This document shows, in pieces, positions 1-10,649 of a stretch of DNA of 64,000 nt. Source of the stretch: Bostrychus sinensis (Eukaryota; Chordata; Actinopteri; Gobiiformes; Eleotridae); the NCBI GenBank assembly GCA_020698575.1, contig CM036254.1, forward strand, positions 32,702,526 to 32,766,525, written 5' to 3'. Positions within the stretch are counted from its first letter, which is position 1; every line of letters starts with the position of its first letter. The notes under the pieces are model-generated. The model did no database searches. It worked only from the letters and a program-made list of their open reading frames with translations, and was not told where the DNA came from. The translations under genes were made by a program, and so were the position numbers.

Positions 1-340
1 ATTTTTAGGTGAGATATGTAAATGAAAGGCTGAACTTGTTTTTCAAACTATGACTTCTATCACGATACATGTTAACTACCTTCTAGCCTCACTGTAGATC
101 TTAAATTCTATCACACAAAATGGACGTTTTTGCATATATAAGCTTGCACAGAAAGGTAAGTTTTTTTCCGTCAGAGTCTTTGTGTGACAATGTGTAAAAT
201 GTCTGTAAATGATCATAGTTAGAGCCAGCATCGTCTGTGTTCTCTGTGCCTTCACTTGCACTGCCATTGTCAGACTGACTGCTGCTGCCCGCTCCAGTGT
301 TGCTATGAAGGCTACGCTTGTTGTTATGCTTGCTTGTGCA
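1..340. other. No recognisable feature
   Basis: I see no gene-like reading frame, repeat family or regulatory site that I can name here. Short open frames on the minus strand have no recognisable domain. Confidence 0.4.
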
Positions 341-430
341 GTGCATCATGGGTAACGTAGTGTGAAGCCAAAGATATTAGATTCGACTATGTTTGGCTTC
401 ACACTACATTACCCAAGATGCATTGCGCAC
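341..430. repeat. Fold-back (inverted) repeat
   Basis: The left arm at 341-372 (core GGTAACGTAGTGTGAAGCCA) pairs with the right arm at 392-430 (core TGGCTTCACACTACATTACC) around a 19-base spacer. The arms are imperfect, with a few substitutions and a small insertion in the right arm. This is seen directly. It could be a short MITE or the terminus of a larger fold-back element. No family is assigned. Confidence 0.7.
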
Positions 431-554
431 ACAAGTGCTCTCTGGTGAAGCGGTGCAGTTTTGGAGTGGAGCCCGTGGGCAGTGAGTGACAGCGCTGCTT
501 AAAAAGTGCGATCAGACCTCGTCACTCGACTCAGGTGAAAACAAATTCCGACGT

Positions 555-708
555 TTAATTGACGTGACGTACGTCGTTCATCTCACATAATCTGAACAAA
601 TTCACGTTCAAGTTCTTGATTTACAAATGTGTTGCGTTCAGTTCAAAGTTCACATAAAAATGAACGTGTTCAATGAACGCGTTCATTTGAACTCGTTCAC
701 GCACAACA
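555..708. mobile_element. One terminus of a hAT-like element
   Basis: The stretch is rich in GAACG/CGTTC words (for example AATGAACGCGTTCATTTGAA near 670) and ends in CACAACACTG at 699-708. Read on the minus strand this starts CAGTGTTGTGCGTGAACG, like the CAGTGTTG ends of hAT non-autonomous elements common in fish. The matching other end is not seen in the window and no target duplication could be paired, so the superfamily call rests on the terminal sequence only. Confidence 0.45.
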
Positions 709-843
709 CTGCACACTGGTAAAAATGACACATTTTTTCTTCACTTTATGGGCTCAATACACGGGAGGCAACGTTGCTTCTCCTCTATTTGTTTCTTATG
801 TCAGCTGATCGACAAGGCAATTGTGAGTCTCCCTGACATTCGT

Positions 844-2221
844 TTGTGAAATTAGTTTAGTTTAGTTTATTCTTTATTTGTCAGGGACCATGTACAAATA
901 CATTAGTTTCACAAGAAAAGAGATGCTTTGTACCAGATTTAGCTACAAGCTACTTTCCATCTGCAGGTCAGCACAAGAAATACAACATTACAGAATAAAA
1001 AAGTTAATATTAATTCATAGTTAAAATGCTTACTATGTTACCAAGCTTAAAAAGGCATTTAGCCTTAATTCATAATTGATAAAAGTACTTAGAAATACAA
1101 GTTATTAGTAGCAAATAATGATGAATACAGGTAAGCAGTGTTAGTTCAACTTATGTTGGCAAACTTATGTTTTTTAAGGTTTTGAGAAAAATTATGCAGA
1201 TCTACAAGACAACTTCAGACTGTCTGGGAGCTGATTCCATTGTTTGAGAGTTTGAAATGAGAAGGCTGATTGTGCAAAGGCAGAGCGTCTATTAGGTTAC
1301 ACAATTTTTGTGAGCTGTGGACCGAGATGTTCAAATCATCTGTTCAGAACAAAGTTGAATACATTTTTTTCAATGAAGCTGGAGCAATATTATTAACAAT
1401 TTTAAAAATGGCTTGTAAATTTGAATATAGAATTTGATTGTCAAAACGTAGCATTTTATATTTGCTGAGAATATTACAGTGGTGATATTGAAGTTTTTTT
1501 GTTTTTTGTGGCAAGTACCTTTAAAGCCTGATTATAGATCGATCTGAGAGGTCTGAGTGTGGTGTCATTGGCCTGAGACCAGCTAGAAATACAGTATGTG
1601 ATGTGTGGTACAATCATAGCATTAAGATACATCTGAGACGCTTCCAGCGTAAAACTGGTTCTAATATGTCTAAAAGAGGAAATGTTCTATTTTACTGAAT
1701 TACATACTCTTTGATGTTTTTTTAAACCCCAGAGTTTGGTCCAACTGGACACCTAAATATTTGATTTCAGTCATAATGTTTAATTTTGATCCTTTTACAT
1801 AAAAATTACGGACATTTTTTTAGTTTGTTGGGCTTGGTAAAGTACATACCAACTGTTTTTTTTTTTTTTTTTTAGTGTAAGACAGGATGATTTTAACCAG
1901 TCACTCACTTTATCCATTGCAAGACAAGACAATTTAGAGGCTACTTGATCCATGCCCCTCCCATATACATAGATGACAGCAGTCTACATTTTTGCACACA
2001 GCCGGAAGATCATTTATATAAATACTGAACAAAAGGGGCCCCAAGATCGATCTTTGTGGGACCCCTGTTGTGCAGGGCTTCAAAGAGGACAATCTTTTGT
2101 TTGCATGAACACATTGTGCGCGATCTGAAAGATAACCAATTAAGAGTATTATTAGACAAGTAATAGTAATGTCACACTCATGCAAATCCTCATGCACACG
2201 GTGGCTTTCGTCGCGAACCAA
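844..2221 (-). mobile_element. 5'-truncated LINE (non-LTR retrotransposon)
   Basis: On the minus strand this runs from an RT palm fragment (about 2130-1940) through a C-terminal segment (about 1310-1180) to a 3' tail of TAAAC-type repeats at 852-870. It is truncated at the 5' side near 2200, where similarity to RT stops, and carries stops and frameshifts. The clade is not certain. The C-terminal FQTLKQWNQLP block is of the kind found in Jockey/CR1/L2-type elements. Confidence 0.75.
1180..2221 (-). pseudogene. LINE reverse transcriptase remnant
   Basis: The minus-strand frame at 2221-1934 carries YLSDRAQCVH, then GVPQRSILGPLLFSIYINDL, the RT motif-B region (usual form GVPQGS; here G to R). 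The YADD catalytic motif that should follow is destroyed: the frame reads HLCIWEGHG. Further along, near 1310-1180, a second block reads FAQSAFSFQTLKQWNQLPDS, interrupted upstream by one stop. This would have been the element's own polymerase domain. It is clearly non-functional. Confidence 0.75.
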
Positions 2222-2906
2222 GAAAGTTGAAAAATTTTCATCTTTTCATTGGCATCACCTGACGAGAACCAATCAGCGGTAGTTTAATGAGCCGACTGAT
2301 GCTTCTCAGTCACTTAGTTCATCATAGAGAAAAAAATAATACTCCCCTGTCAGGCTTAAGATCATTTCCAGACGATTACAGAGATGTAACCAAAAAACAA
2401 ACAAACAAACAAACAAAAACAGTAGCTTATTAACCTTTTTTTTTTTTTTTTTTTTTTACTGCAAAATGGGGTGTACCCAGGCACGTCATTTCTTGAAATA
2501 GTACAGACCCAGTAATAGGCTACTATAAATCTACTTAGCCTAGTTTATATTTGCGTAATTTTCTTTACCTAATTGTTTAAAATCTGAAATTCTCTCCAAT
2601 TTGACTGCCAATTAATTCTGTGAGAGACCTGCAAATTGCTTTGTAACTGAGCACAACGCCTGTCACCGGTCACTGTCATTTGTCGTCTCCCGTGTGTCGA
2701 GTCCAGTAATTTACCCATTTGATTTTGAGTTCTGAAAATGAACATGGTAAAGCGTATAAGACTTCTATGCTGAAATACTCCAGTACTCCAGGCTCTGACC
2801 CAACCTCAATGACAGCACAAACGAAGACATAAGCAAAGGTCAGATCTTCTCTCCCATATAATACATCTCTACAAATTGAATACCAATACTAGACATATGT
2901 TCAGAA
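2222..2906. other. Spacer between two LINE copies
   Basis: No gene or named repeat is seen apart from a (CAAA)n run near 2396-2420 and a poly-T run near 2437-2457. It separates the truncated LINE (844-2221) from the LINE-2 copy (2907-6860). Confidence 0.5.
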
Positions 2907-3300
2907 TTAAAAATTCAATTCAGATTTATTTGTATAGCCCAGTATCACAACAAAAGTCGCCTCAAAGGGCTTCACAACAGTTGATCAAACATAAACACAC
3001 AATCAGACTTAACACACAATCAACACAAACAATAACTACACTAAACAGACCCAGGACACTCCTGTCCTTAGACCCTCCTTCTCGGTAAGGAAAAACTCCT
3101 AAAAAAATCCAGCTGCGGGAAAAAAGTAGAAACCTTATGTAGCCCAACTGAAGGAGAGATCCTCTCCCAGGACAGACAGGCAATGCGTCTAGGACTGTTA
3201 GTTCATTGGCTCATCTCTGTAAGGATTCATCCAGGGAGTGGGGTGAGGTAGGTTGAGGTTGAGGTTGAGGTGAGGAAGTCCATAGGATGCAGCAAGTGGG

Positions 3301-3480
3301 CCTCATCCAGACAGGTGAGTGGGGCGAGATAGGTCCGGGAAATCCAGGATGCAGCAGGGGCCTCATCCAGACAGGTGAGTGGGGCGAGATAGGTCCGGTA
3401 AATCCAGGATGCAGCAGGGGCCTCATCCAGACAGGTGAGTGGGGTGAGGTAGATCCGGGAAATCCTTAGAGGTGAGGTTG
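3301..3480. repeat. 60-bp tandem repeat in LINE-2 3' UTR
   Basis: Three consecutive 60-bp units start CCTCATCCAGACAGGTGAGT. The first two are nearly identical and the third diverges in its second half. A partial unit precedes at about 3287. The array lies inside the LINE 3' UTR, so it is probably a property of the element. A single related unit is visible in the copy at 36040-36100. Confidence 0.9.
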
Positions 3481-3782
3481 AGGGCCCACAGGCCGGGACA
3501 GGAGCACAGATGGGGTCAGCTAAGATCCAATCGTCACTGGGACATCTGCCAGCAGCCAGGCATCTGAAACAGTCCCCACTCCCCCAGAGGGGAGCGGGAG
3601 AGAGGGACAACTTGTGAATAGCAAGAAACTGATTGGAGATATAGAATATTAGATTATATTAATTACAGTGATAGGAGAGGAGCAGCAGATGAAACCAGAG
3701 GACAGAGGCTCAGTGCACCATACTTCCCCCAGCTTCTAGCTCCTAGAGCAGCCTAGCTTCAGCTGTGGAGTTAACCCTGTTC

Positions 3783-6230
3783 CTAGCTGGCCTGACCATA
3801 AGCTTTCTTGAAGAGGAACGTTTTAAGCCTAACCTTAAATGTAGAGACTGTGTCTGCCTCTCTAACATGAGCTGGAAGCTGATTCCATAAAACAGGAGCT
3901 TGGTAACTAAAGGCTCTACCTCCAACTGTACTTTTAGAAACCCTGGGAACCACTAATAGCCCTGCATTTTGTGAGCGCAGTACTCTGCTTGGTTGGTATG
4001 GCATCATTAATGTAGGATGGGGCTGTACCATTTACAGCTTTGTAAGTCATCAGTCATCCAGGTCTTTATGTCTCTCACACAGGCGCTAAGTTTCTCAACG
4101 CGGTCATTCTGATCAGGTTTATTTGATAAATACAACTGTGTATCGTCTGCATAACAGTGAAAATTAATGCCATGTTTTCTGATAATGTTTCCTAAAGGCA
4201 GCATGTAAAGCATGAACAGAATGGATCCAAGTACTGAACCTTGTGGCACTCCATAGCTAACTTTATTGCACTGTGAGGAATGTTCATTTACACTGACAAA
4301 CTGGTACCTATCAGATAAGTAGGATTTAAACCAGCAGAGGGCGGCTCCTCTGACCCCTATGTCACAGTCTAATCTCTGGAGTAAGATGCTCTGGTCAATG
4401 GTGTCAAAGGCTGCACTGAGATCTAACAGAACCAGGATTGAGACCAGTCCATTGTCTGAACTTAATAACAAGTCATTTGTGACTCTAACTAATGCAGTTT
4501 CTGTACTATGGTGGGGTCTAAACCCTGGCTGAAAATCTTCAAATAAGTTACTGTCCTGTAGGTGGCGACATAACTGTTTAACTACAACTCTTTCTAGGAT
4601 TTTTTAAATAAAAGGGAGATTTGATATTGGTCTATAGTTGGCTAAAATGTCAGGATCTAGACTGGGTTTTTTCAGAAGCAGTTTAATAACTGCATATTTA
4701 AAAGACTGTGGCACATAGCCTGTTTCTAAGGAGGTGTTTATTATAGTCAGTATAGGTTCATGAATTAGGGGAAGAGTTTCTTTAAAAAGTTTGGTTGGTA
4801 TTGGGTCTAAAAGACAAGTTGAGGTTTTGGAGGACATAATGACTGATGTTATCTCAGCTTGGTCTACAGCGATGAAGCAGTCTAACGTTACAGATGGTTT
4901 TATAGTGGCCTCCATTTTTACAGCTTTGGCTTGCTCTGAGCTGATCGCAGGGAGAATTTTATTTAATTTGTCTCTATTACTTGTGATTTTGTTGTTAAAA
5001 AATTGAAGAAGGTTTTCACAGCTGAGAGCAACAGGGATACAGGGTTCTACTGAGCTGTGACTGGTGGTCAGCCTGGCTACAGTGCTGAACAGAAACCTAG
5101 GGTTGTTCCTGTTTTCTTCTATTAAAGTTGAATAGTATCTGGTTTTGGCCTCGCGCAGAGATTTTTTATAATTTAAAAGACTATATTTCCAGGCATTCAG
5201 AGACCGCTCTGAGCTGGAGTGACGCCATAGCCTTTCTAATTTACAGGTTGCTTGTTTAAGGGAACGTGTTTCAGCATTAAACCATGGTGCTACTCGATTC
5301 GGCCTAACAACCTTTTGTTTTAATGGAGCTACATTATCTAGAGCCATCTTTAAAGACTGCATGGCGCTGTCAACAAACCGATCATTTTTACTAGGACTCA
5401 AGCTATGGGAGTTGTTCTCAACATACTCACTCAACATTGTGCTAAATATTGGCTTAATTATGTGTTTAAACTTTGACCTGAGAGTATGGGGTTATGAGGG
5501 AGGACAGTGAGCTCACTAATCTCTATACCATAGGTTAAAACAAGGTCCAGGCTGTGCTTGTGACAATGAGTGGGTTCATTTATGTTTTGAGTAAAACCTA
5601 CGCTGTCTAATAAGGCTGCAAATGCATTTCCTAGACAGTCGCTGCTTTCATCAACATGAATATTAAAGTCCCCTACTATTACAATCTTATCTGAATCTAA
5701 CACTATACTGGATAGAAAGTCAGAGAACGCAATTAAAAATTCAGAATAGTGACCAGGAGTCGGTAGATGATTATAAACATAACTGGTTTTTGTTTCTTAC
5801 AGTTTGGGTGATTTATAGTTAGTATGAGGCTTTCAAAGGAATTATATGTGTGTTTAGATTTGGGGCTAATAAGTGAACTAGACTGTGATATTACTGCCAC
5901 TCCTCCACCTCGGCCTGTGCTCCTCGCTGTCTGAAAGTTTACATGACTTGGGGGAGTAGCTTCATTAAGTCTCACATAATCATCCTGTTGTAGCCAGGTT
6001 TCTGTTAAGGCCAGTAGGTTAAGTTTATTATCATTAATTAATTCATTAACTAACAGGGATTTAGAGGAAATGGACCTAATGTTAAATCCACATTTAATTA
6101 TGTCATTGTTTTGATTATTATTAATATTATTAATAGGTCTACAAGAAGTTATTTTTATTAAATTTGTGGCTCTCACTCCTCTTATTTGTCTTTTGCTGTT
6201 GGACTTAGTGTTTAGGCGGGGGACAGACAC
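3783..6230 (-). pseudogene. LINE-2 ORF2: endonuclease-reverse transcriptase, broken
   Basis: The N-terminal APE-type endonuclease shows LLALTETWL and RGGGVAVI (6230-5733), then after a frameshift GDFNIHVD and HSLDLVLT (5703-5458). The linker and RT fingers follow in 5437-4604, ending NYRPISNLPFI before a stop. The RT palm at 4471-4007 keeps motif A (LLDLSAAFDTID), motif B (GVPQGSVLGS) and motif C (YADDTQLYL), so the catalytic aspartates are intact locally. After WMTDD the frame is joined abruptly to a short unrelated tail, so a stretch of roughly one hundred residues is missing. The conserved C-terminal GGRAFSYQAPVLWNQLP follows in another frame (4031-3783). At least three lesions make it inactive. 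The family's ORF2 makes new copies by target-primed reverse transcription. Confidence 0.9.
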
Positions 6231-6344
6231 AGTCTCTATTTGCTCTGCTAAAATACCTTTATACTGGGTTTGTCCCAGCTCGTAAGGAAGCTCAGAGAAG
6301 TGTTTTAAACTACTGCTCTGTGCCCGGGTCCCACCTCTGGTTCG

Positions 6345-6653
6345 TCAGGTTGGACGACTAATGCTATCAGCCATATTTCTAGACAGCAACGCAGCACCAT
6401 CCAACGTGGGATGAATGCCGTCTCTCCATAAGAGACCGGGCTTTCCCCAAAACGCTTGCCAATTATCTATAAAGCCTATGTCGTTTTCTGTGCACCATCT
6501 AGATAACCAGCGGTTGAATGCAGTGTATTTCAAGTAAAGGTGCTGTCGCTCACCTGTGGACACAATCATCCTTACATGTTGCGTGTAGATGCATGTCCTT
6601 TGTCTATGTGCAGTGTGGAACATGGCTGTGCACAGAAGCATCCGCACTCTCAA
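6345..6653 (-). pseudogene. LINE-2 ORF1 esterase (SGNH/GDSL-like) remnant
   Basis: The 102-residue frame ends with FNRWLSRWCTENDIGFIDNW, then a segment containing WRDGIHPT and GAALLSRNM. The D-G-I-H block with the following P-T matches the C-terminal Asp-His catalytic block of SGNH/GDSL hydrolases, and esterase domains of this kind are known in ORF1 of CR1/LINE-2 elements. The N-terminal block carrying the catalytic serine is not visible in frame, so the protein is partial. It lies directly upstream of ORF2 on the same strand, as expected for an ORF1. Confidence 0.7.
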
Positions 6654-6860
6654 AAGCTCTCTGGGTAATCGGCTTTCCCCCCTCCACCTCCAGAAAATCC
6701 CAGAATCAGTTGAGTGTGAAAGGATTTGACATCCAAATCATACCGAGGAGCACATCCCCACTGTTTGTCTCTTTGTTTACTTGGCTCGAGTGCAGCGGCA
6801 GATTGAGCTCTTGTGGTAATGGCCGTACATTGTCACGAGGAATGGTAGGATGAGCTACTC

Positions 6861-7266
6861 TGTCTGAGGGCTGCCAGGACTCCGAAGCACATTAACGCAA
6901 GCACAATGGAGGGGTCTGAGTCAAAAATACTGGTACAGAAGAGGTGCAAGGAGGGGTAGCATCCTGCTGGAGCTGAGAGTGCATCACTGACCTCAGTTTA
7001 GCCCACAAGTAAAGTACTGCATCCTTGTACATGTGGCAGTAGTAATTGGGTCTACACAATTAGGTGTTCTATTTTTTTTCTAACAGAAAAAAGAAAAGTT
7101 TGAGTGGATTTACCAAGCATTCTCAGACAGTGTGATTTTTCTCAGCTTTACGCATAGCTCCATGAAATACGTGCCTCTTGCCCTCACTAACATTAATGCT
7201 GAATTAACACTAGTCTGACCAGCCATACCAACCCACTTTCTTTTCAAAAGCAGGATGGTCTGCATC
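6861..7266. other. No recognisable feature
   Basis: This stretch lies upstream (5' side) of the LINE-2 copy. It may hold residual LINE 5' UTR, but I see no motif that proves this. Confidence 0.35.
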
Positions 7267-7600
7267 AGGGGCGTAGCTAGGATTTTTTTACTGGGGGGGC
7301 CAGCCGGGTCCTGTCATTTTACTGTGGTGGCACATGGCAGACTAATATTAAAGGAATAATACAAAAAATGTGAATCATCTGTTCTGTTCTGAAGCCAGTT
7401 ATTTGGATGGAGTCAGAGACCTTTTTTATGGTTTGAGGAAGTTAGGAGCTGAGCTATGATGTTTGCAGCTCACAGAAGAGCGAGTTGTGACACACTCATG
7501 TTAAGTATGTAACAAATTTACAGGGTGGTCTGGGGGGTCCTCCCCCAGGGAAAAAATCAATATAACAGAAAATATTTGCTGTATTCTGGTGCATTTTAAA
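7267..7600. repeat. Dispersed repeat starting CAGGGGCGTAGCTAGG
   Basis: The segment opens with CAGGGGCGTAGCTAGG followed by a G-rich run and contains GGGGGGTCCTCCCCCAGGG near 7530. This opening is common in fish interspersed repeats and resembles a hAT-type terminus. No matching opposite end was found, so extent and class are uncertain. Confidence 0.4.
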
Positions 7601-8509
7601 GTGTTTTAGCTGACTATAGTGTGAGTGAGTGAGATTTTCTTAAAAGTTATGCTTGTGATTAAAAGCTATGCTTGTGATTTTTTTTTATTTTTTATTTTTT
7701 TTGCACAAAAAACAAAATCTGTTTTTAAGCATACATGAGGTGGTAATAATCTAATTAAAAATACCTGTATTTGAACCGACCAAGTGTACCTATTTTTTTA
7801 AATGATATTGCTGTGTTATTAGGCTATATTTTTGGGCTATTGCACTGCCGCTGATTCTGATTCTGTTCCACTCAGATCTTCTCTGGTGATTCCTGTTGTG
7901 TGCAGTAGAACAGAAACAGAAGAAATTTGCTGTGCTATAGGTTTTCAGGAAGGTTATTAGCCTGCAACATTAAAGTTTAAAGAACAATGATCTCAAACTT
8001 CATTATTGTCTAAATATGCTGCCCATTCAACTTTTTAGACATCTATATCACCATGGCAATGCAGATGGGCTTTTCAGTGTGACACCAGACAAAACTAGAA
8101 AGTACCGCATTCATCTCCTCCTTCAGTCCCATCCAGATGCGCTGCTGAGCACTTGCGACCTCATATGCGCTCGACCTCCGCACGATAGCTGCGCGCTGCT
8201 CCTCCATGCCGCTCTCTGAGTACACCCTCCACGCCGCACCTCCGCATCGCACCTCCACGCAGCTTGGTGTGTGAGTGCGCCGCACCTCTGCATCGCACCT
8301 CCACGCAGCTTTGTCTGTGGCTCAACCCAACCTCCGGCTTACATTACTGGCGCGCTGCTGCTGAGAGAGAGAGAAGCTGCTCTGCTCAGAACAGGGGACG
8401 GCCCACAGACAGTGGGAAGTGCAGCAAAATTAAGTTTTAAAGGAAAATCTCTAATTGGCCAAAGTTGCGGAAAAGTTGCAGAGTTTGGACAAAGTTGCAG
8501 GGTCGCGCT
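7601..8509. other. Non-coding stretch with a 46-bp direct duplication
   Basis: No gene is recognised. Near 8233-8311 a block of about 33 bases (core CGCATCGCACCTCCACGCAG) occurs twice with a 46-base offset, one mismatch apart. The last 8 bases, 8502-8509, are the left target duplication of the hAT element that follows. Confidence 0.6.
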
Positions 8510-9736
8510 CAGGGCTTGATTTGAGCTGGATCTTGCCGGAACAGGATCCGGAAACTCCCTTATTTTGACACAGTTGGATCCGGCAACTGTTTGCTTGGAT
8601 CCGGTAACTCGGACACAACTCAGAATAAAGTGTTGACTACATTTGACTCTTTTGACCTAAACCTGTGTTGAAGGTCGGAGGTGTAATTACACAGAAATGC
8701 AATGTTTTAAACATAAAAGCCACGCTTTATTTCCATGTGAGCGCTTCAACATAGACTGTCCCCGCACTGTAATTCGTGTCTACAGAGTGTACAGGGAATC
8801 GGGTGGAAAAGACCTTCACCTCAAACTGAAAGATCTATTCACCACTGTTATCACGAGTGGTGCCTGCAGGTGTACAGCAGTACGCACTGTGTGTACTTTG
8901 AGATGTCCCCCGACCCCGCCCAATCCCCGCTGCATCCACAGAGTGCACAGAGTGCACAGAGCCAGAGTAGGCTGTGTGTTTTTGCAAATGCGAGTGTAGC
9001 CACAGCTGACTGCTGCTCTTTAAGTCAAAAGTGATGTGTTTGCTTACAGTCAGAAGACAGTAAATCTGTTGAGGTTTGTCCTGACTTGGGTTACGCAAAG
9101 GGGACTTACGTGATGCGCTTTGGACGTGCCGCGTTATTTCCCCACTGCGCCCGAGAGCGCACGGGACATGGCAGTGCCACGTCAGTTTGTTCTTTTACTC
9201 AAAAGCATCTGTAAGCTCGAACTAATGCGCTGAGGGTCACAGAGCCTGGACCATTACGCAGAGCAGACAACGTGCTCCACGGCAGTTGCTAAAAAGAAGC
9301 AAAATCAAAAGGAGAGACAAGGAGGCTGAAAGCTTACTGCTGCTGTGTGCTCCCTTTCCTAGTCTAGACATTGTTTATACAGATCACAGCTGCATGAGTC
9401 TGTGTTCTTGCTTCACACAGTAGGTCTATGAGCGAGTCTACAAAAGCGCAGTAATTACGCGTAGGAGCTGATTTCTCGATCAGCTGAGCAATCACACAAA
9501 CGTACACTGACACATTACACTGAAGTGAAACGATATAATGTATAATGATGTTAACAAATATGTTAAAATATAATTTAAAATTGAGTGTAAATAAGCGGTT
9601 GCTTGGTATTTTGGGATGTGTGTGCGCCTAAGCATTGTGTTGTGTGTACGTTCCGGGAACAGTGTTAGCCTTGTGGACTCCAGTGTCAAAGCGCAATTTT
9701 TGTTCCGGCATCGTTTGATTTACAAATTAAGCCCTG
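8510..9736. mobile_element. hAT-type non-autonomous transposon with intact target duplication
   Basis: The element begins CAGGGCTTGATTTG and ends CAAATTAAGCCCTG, a terminal inverted repeat of about 14 bases with one mismatch. It is flanked by a perfect 8-bp direct repeat, GTCGCGCT, at 8502-8509 and 9737-9744. An 8-bp duplication with CAGGG-type ends is the hAT signature. The length is 1227 bp. No transposase motif is visible in either strand, so it must have been moved by a relative's enzyme. The intact duplication suggests a fairly recent insertion. Confidence 0.9.
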
Positions 9737-9744
9737 GTCGCGCT

Positions 9745-10306
9745 GAATTCTCGAGGTTTGCTTGATTTTACGTTAATAAGTGTGATCGCAACATGGCGAA
9801 ATCCTGGAGGGACTGAACAATGTATGTAGTGGGAGAGCTGAACTGTCTGGATGCATGTTGTTTTTAATTTATGCAATGTGTTTGATATTTTTGCTTTAAC
9901 AAACTTACAACAACTTACTAACAATAACTTTGTCTACATCAAAACTTTTCATTACAGTCTAGGAGCCTCTCACAGTCTGTACTGTCAGCTCATGGGGTAG
10001 TCGATTTCTGTTAACAGAAAGTTTACAGTGCTTCCCATACAGCCTGCAATTTCTCCTCTGCTCTTCTCCACCTCTCCTCTTACATTTCGTAATAAATAAC
10101 AAAGGTATTGGAAATAATTATTTCTTTTGTAATAGTTTTTGAGTAAAAGAGACCCTGGACGTAAAAAAACACTGCAGGTGTTCTCAGATGGAGTGGTAAT
10201 AAACTGCGTGTCTTGTAATTAAGCCAAAATGCTTTTACAAACTTTGACGATGCATATCTCTGTGATTCCTAAACCTATCAACGTGAAATAAAAACTGACA
10301 CAAAGC
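9745..10306. other. No recognisable feature
   Basis: I see no gene-like frame or named repeat between the hAT element and the (TA)n run. Confidence 0.35.

Positions 10307-10334
<28 letters not shown>
10307..10334. repeat. (TA)n microsatellite
   Basis: About 14 uninterrupted TA units run directly into the TAGTGCTGTCAATCG repeat end. Confidence 0.95.
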
Positions 10335-10337
<3 letters not shown>

Positions 10338-10440
10338 CTGTCAATCGATTTGAAAAATTAATCAGCTTAATCACACTCTTGGGCTGTGATTAATCACGAT
10401 TAATCACAATGTATAACTTGGTAGATTTTCCATGACAATA
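10333..10440. mobile_element. Terminus of hAT-like TAGTGCTGTCAATCGATT family
   Basis: It starts TAGTGCTGTCAATCGATT and continues with repeated TTAATCAC/GATTAATCAC words, including the partial palindrome GTGATTAATCACGATTAATC near 10386. This opening is typical of a widespread vertebrate/fish repeat of hAT type. The opposite end is not confidently located. The minisatellite at 10650 may lie inside the same element. Confidence 0.5.
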
Positions 10441-10649
10441 TGCAGCGTTTAAAAAAAAAAAAGTTTAGAGAGGTTCAGGAGTGTGTTTTTACTTGGATAA
10501 AAAATACATCTCAGAAATAACTTCTGAATATTGTGAGAGAGCCTTTAATAAGTCTGTGTAGTAACTGAGATAACAGTGTCTGCTGAACTGTGCTCTGCAT
10601 TAAATCTACTGCAGACACCTGAGCCTCTGCTCTGCTCCTCTCAGAGCCG

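Larger units (their letters stand above)
2907..6860 (-). mobile_element. LINE-2 (Maui-like) retrotransposon, near full length, defective
   Basis: Minus-strand order is: ORF1 esterase remnant (6653-6345), ORF2 endonuclease (6230-5458), RT (5437-4007), C-terminal block (4031-3783), 3' UTR (3780-2926), and a tail ending in the AATTC-type repeat at 2910-2925. LINE-2/CR1-group elements encode an esterase-bearing ORF1 and an APE endonuclease-RT ORF2, which fits. The 5' boundary near 6860 is approximate. An internal deletion joins the RT thumb region to the C-terminal block near 4030-4050. Three further copies of the same 3' end lie at 36040-36472 (+), 42937-43232 (-) and 47595-47805 (-). Confidence 0.85.

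Noticed and set aside
293..708. CAGTGTTG at 293 as the left partner of the hAT-like end at 708
   Set aside because: Only eight bases match and the flanking octamers (GCCCGCTC and CACACTGG) do not agree, so no complete element is claimed.
6518..6853. 111-codon plus-strand frame
   Set aside because: It is antisense to the LINE-2 ORF1 esterase region.
8697..8999. 100-codon plus-strand frame inside the hAT element
   Set aside because: No hAT transposase or zinc-finger motif; the element is considered non-autonomous.
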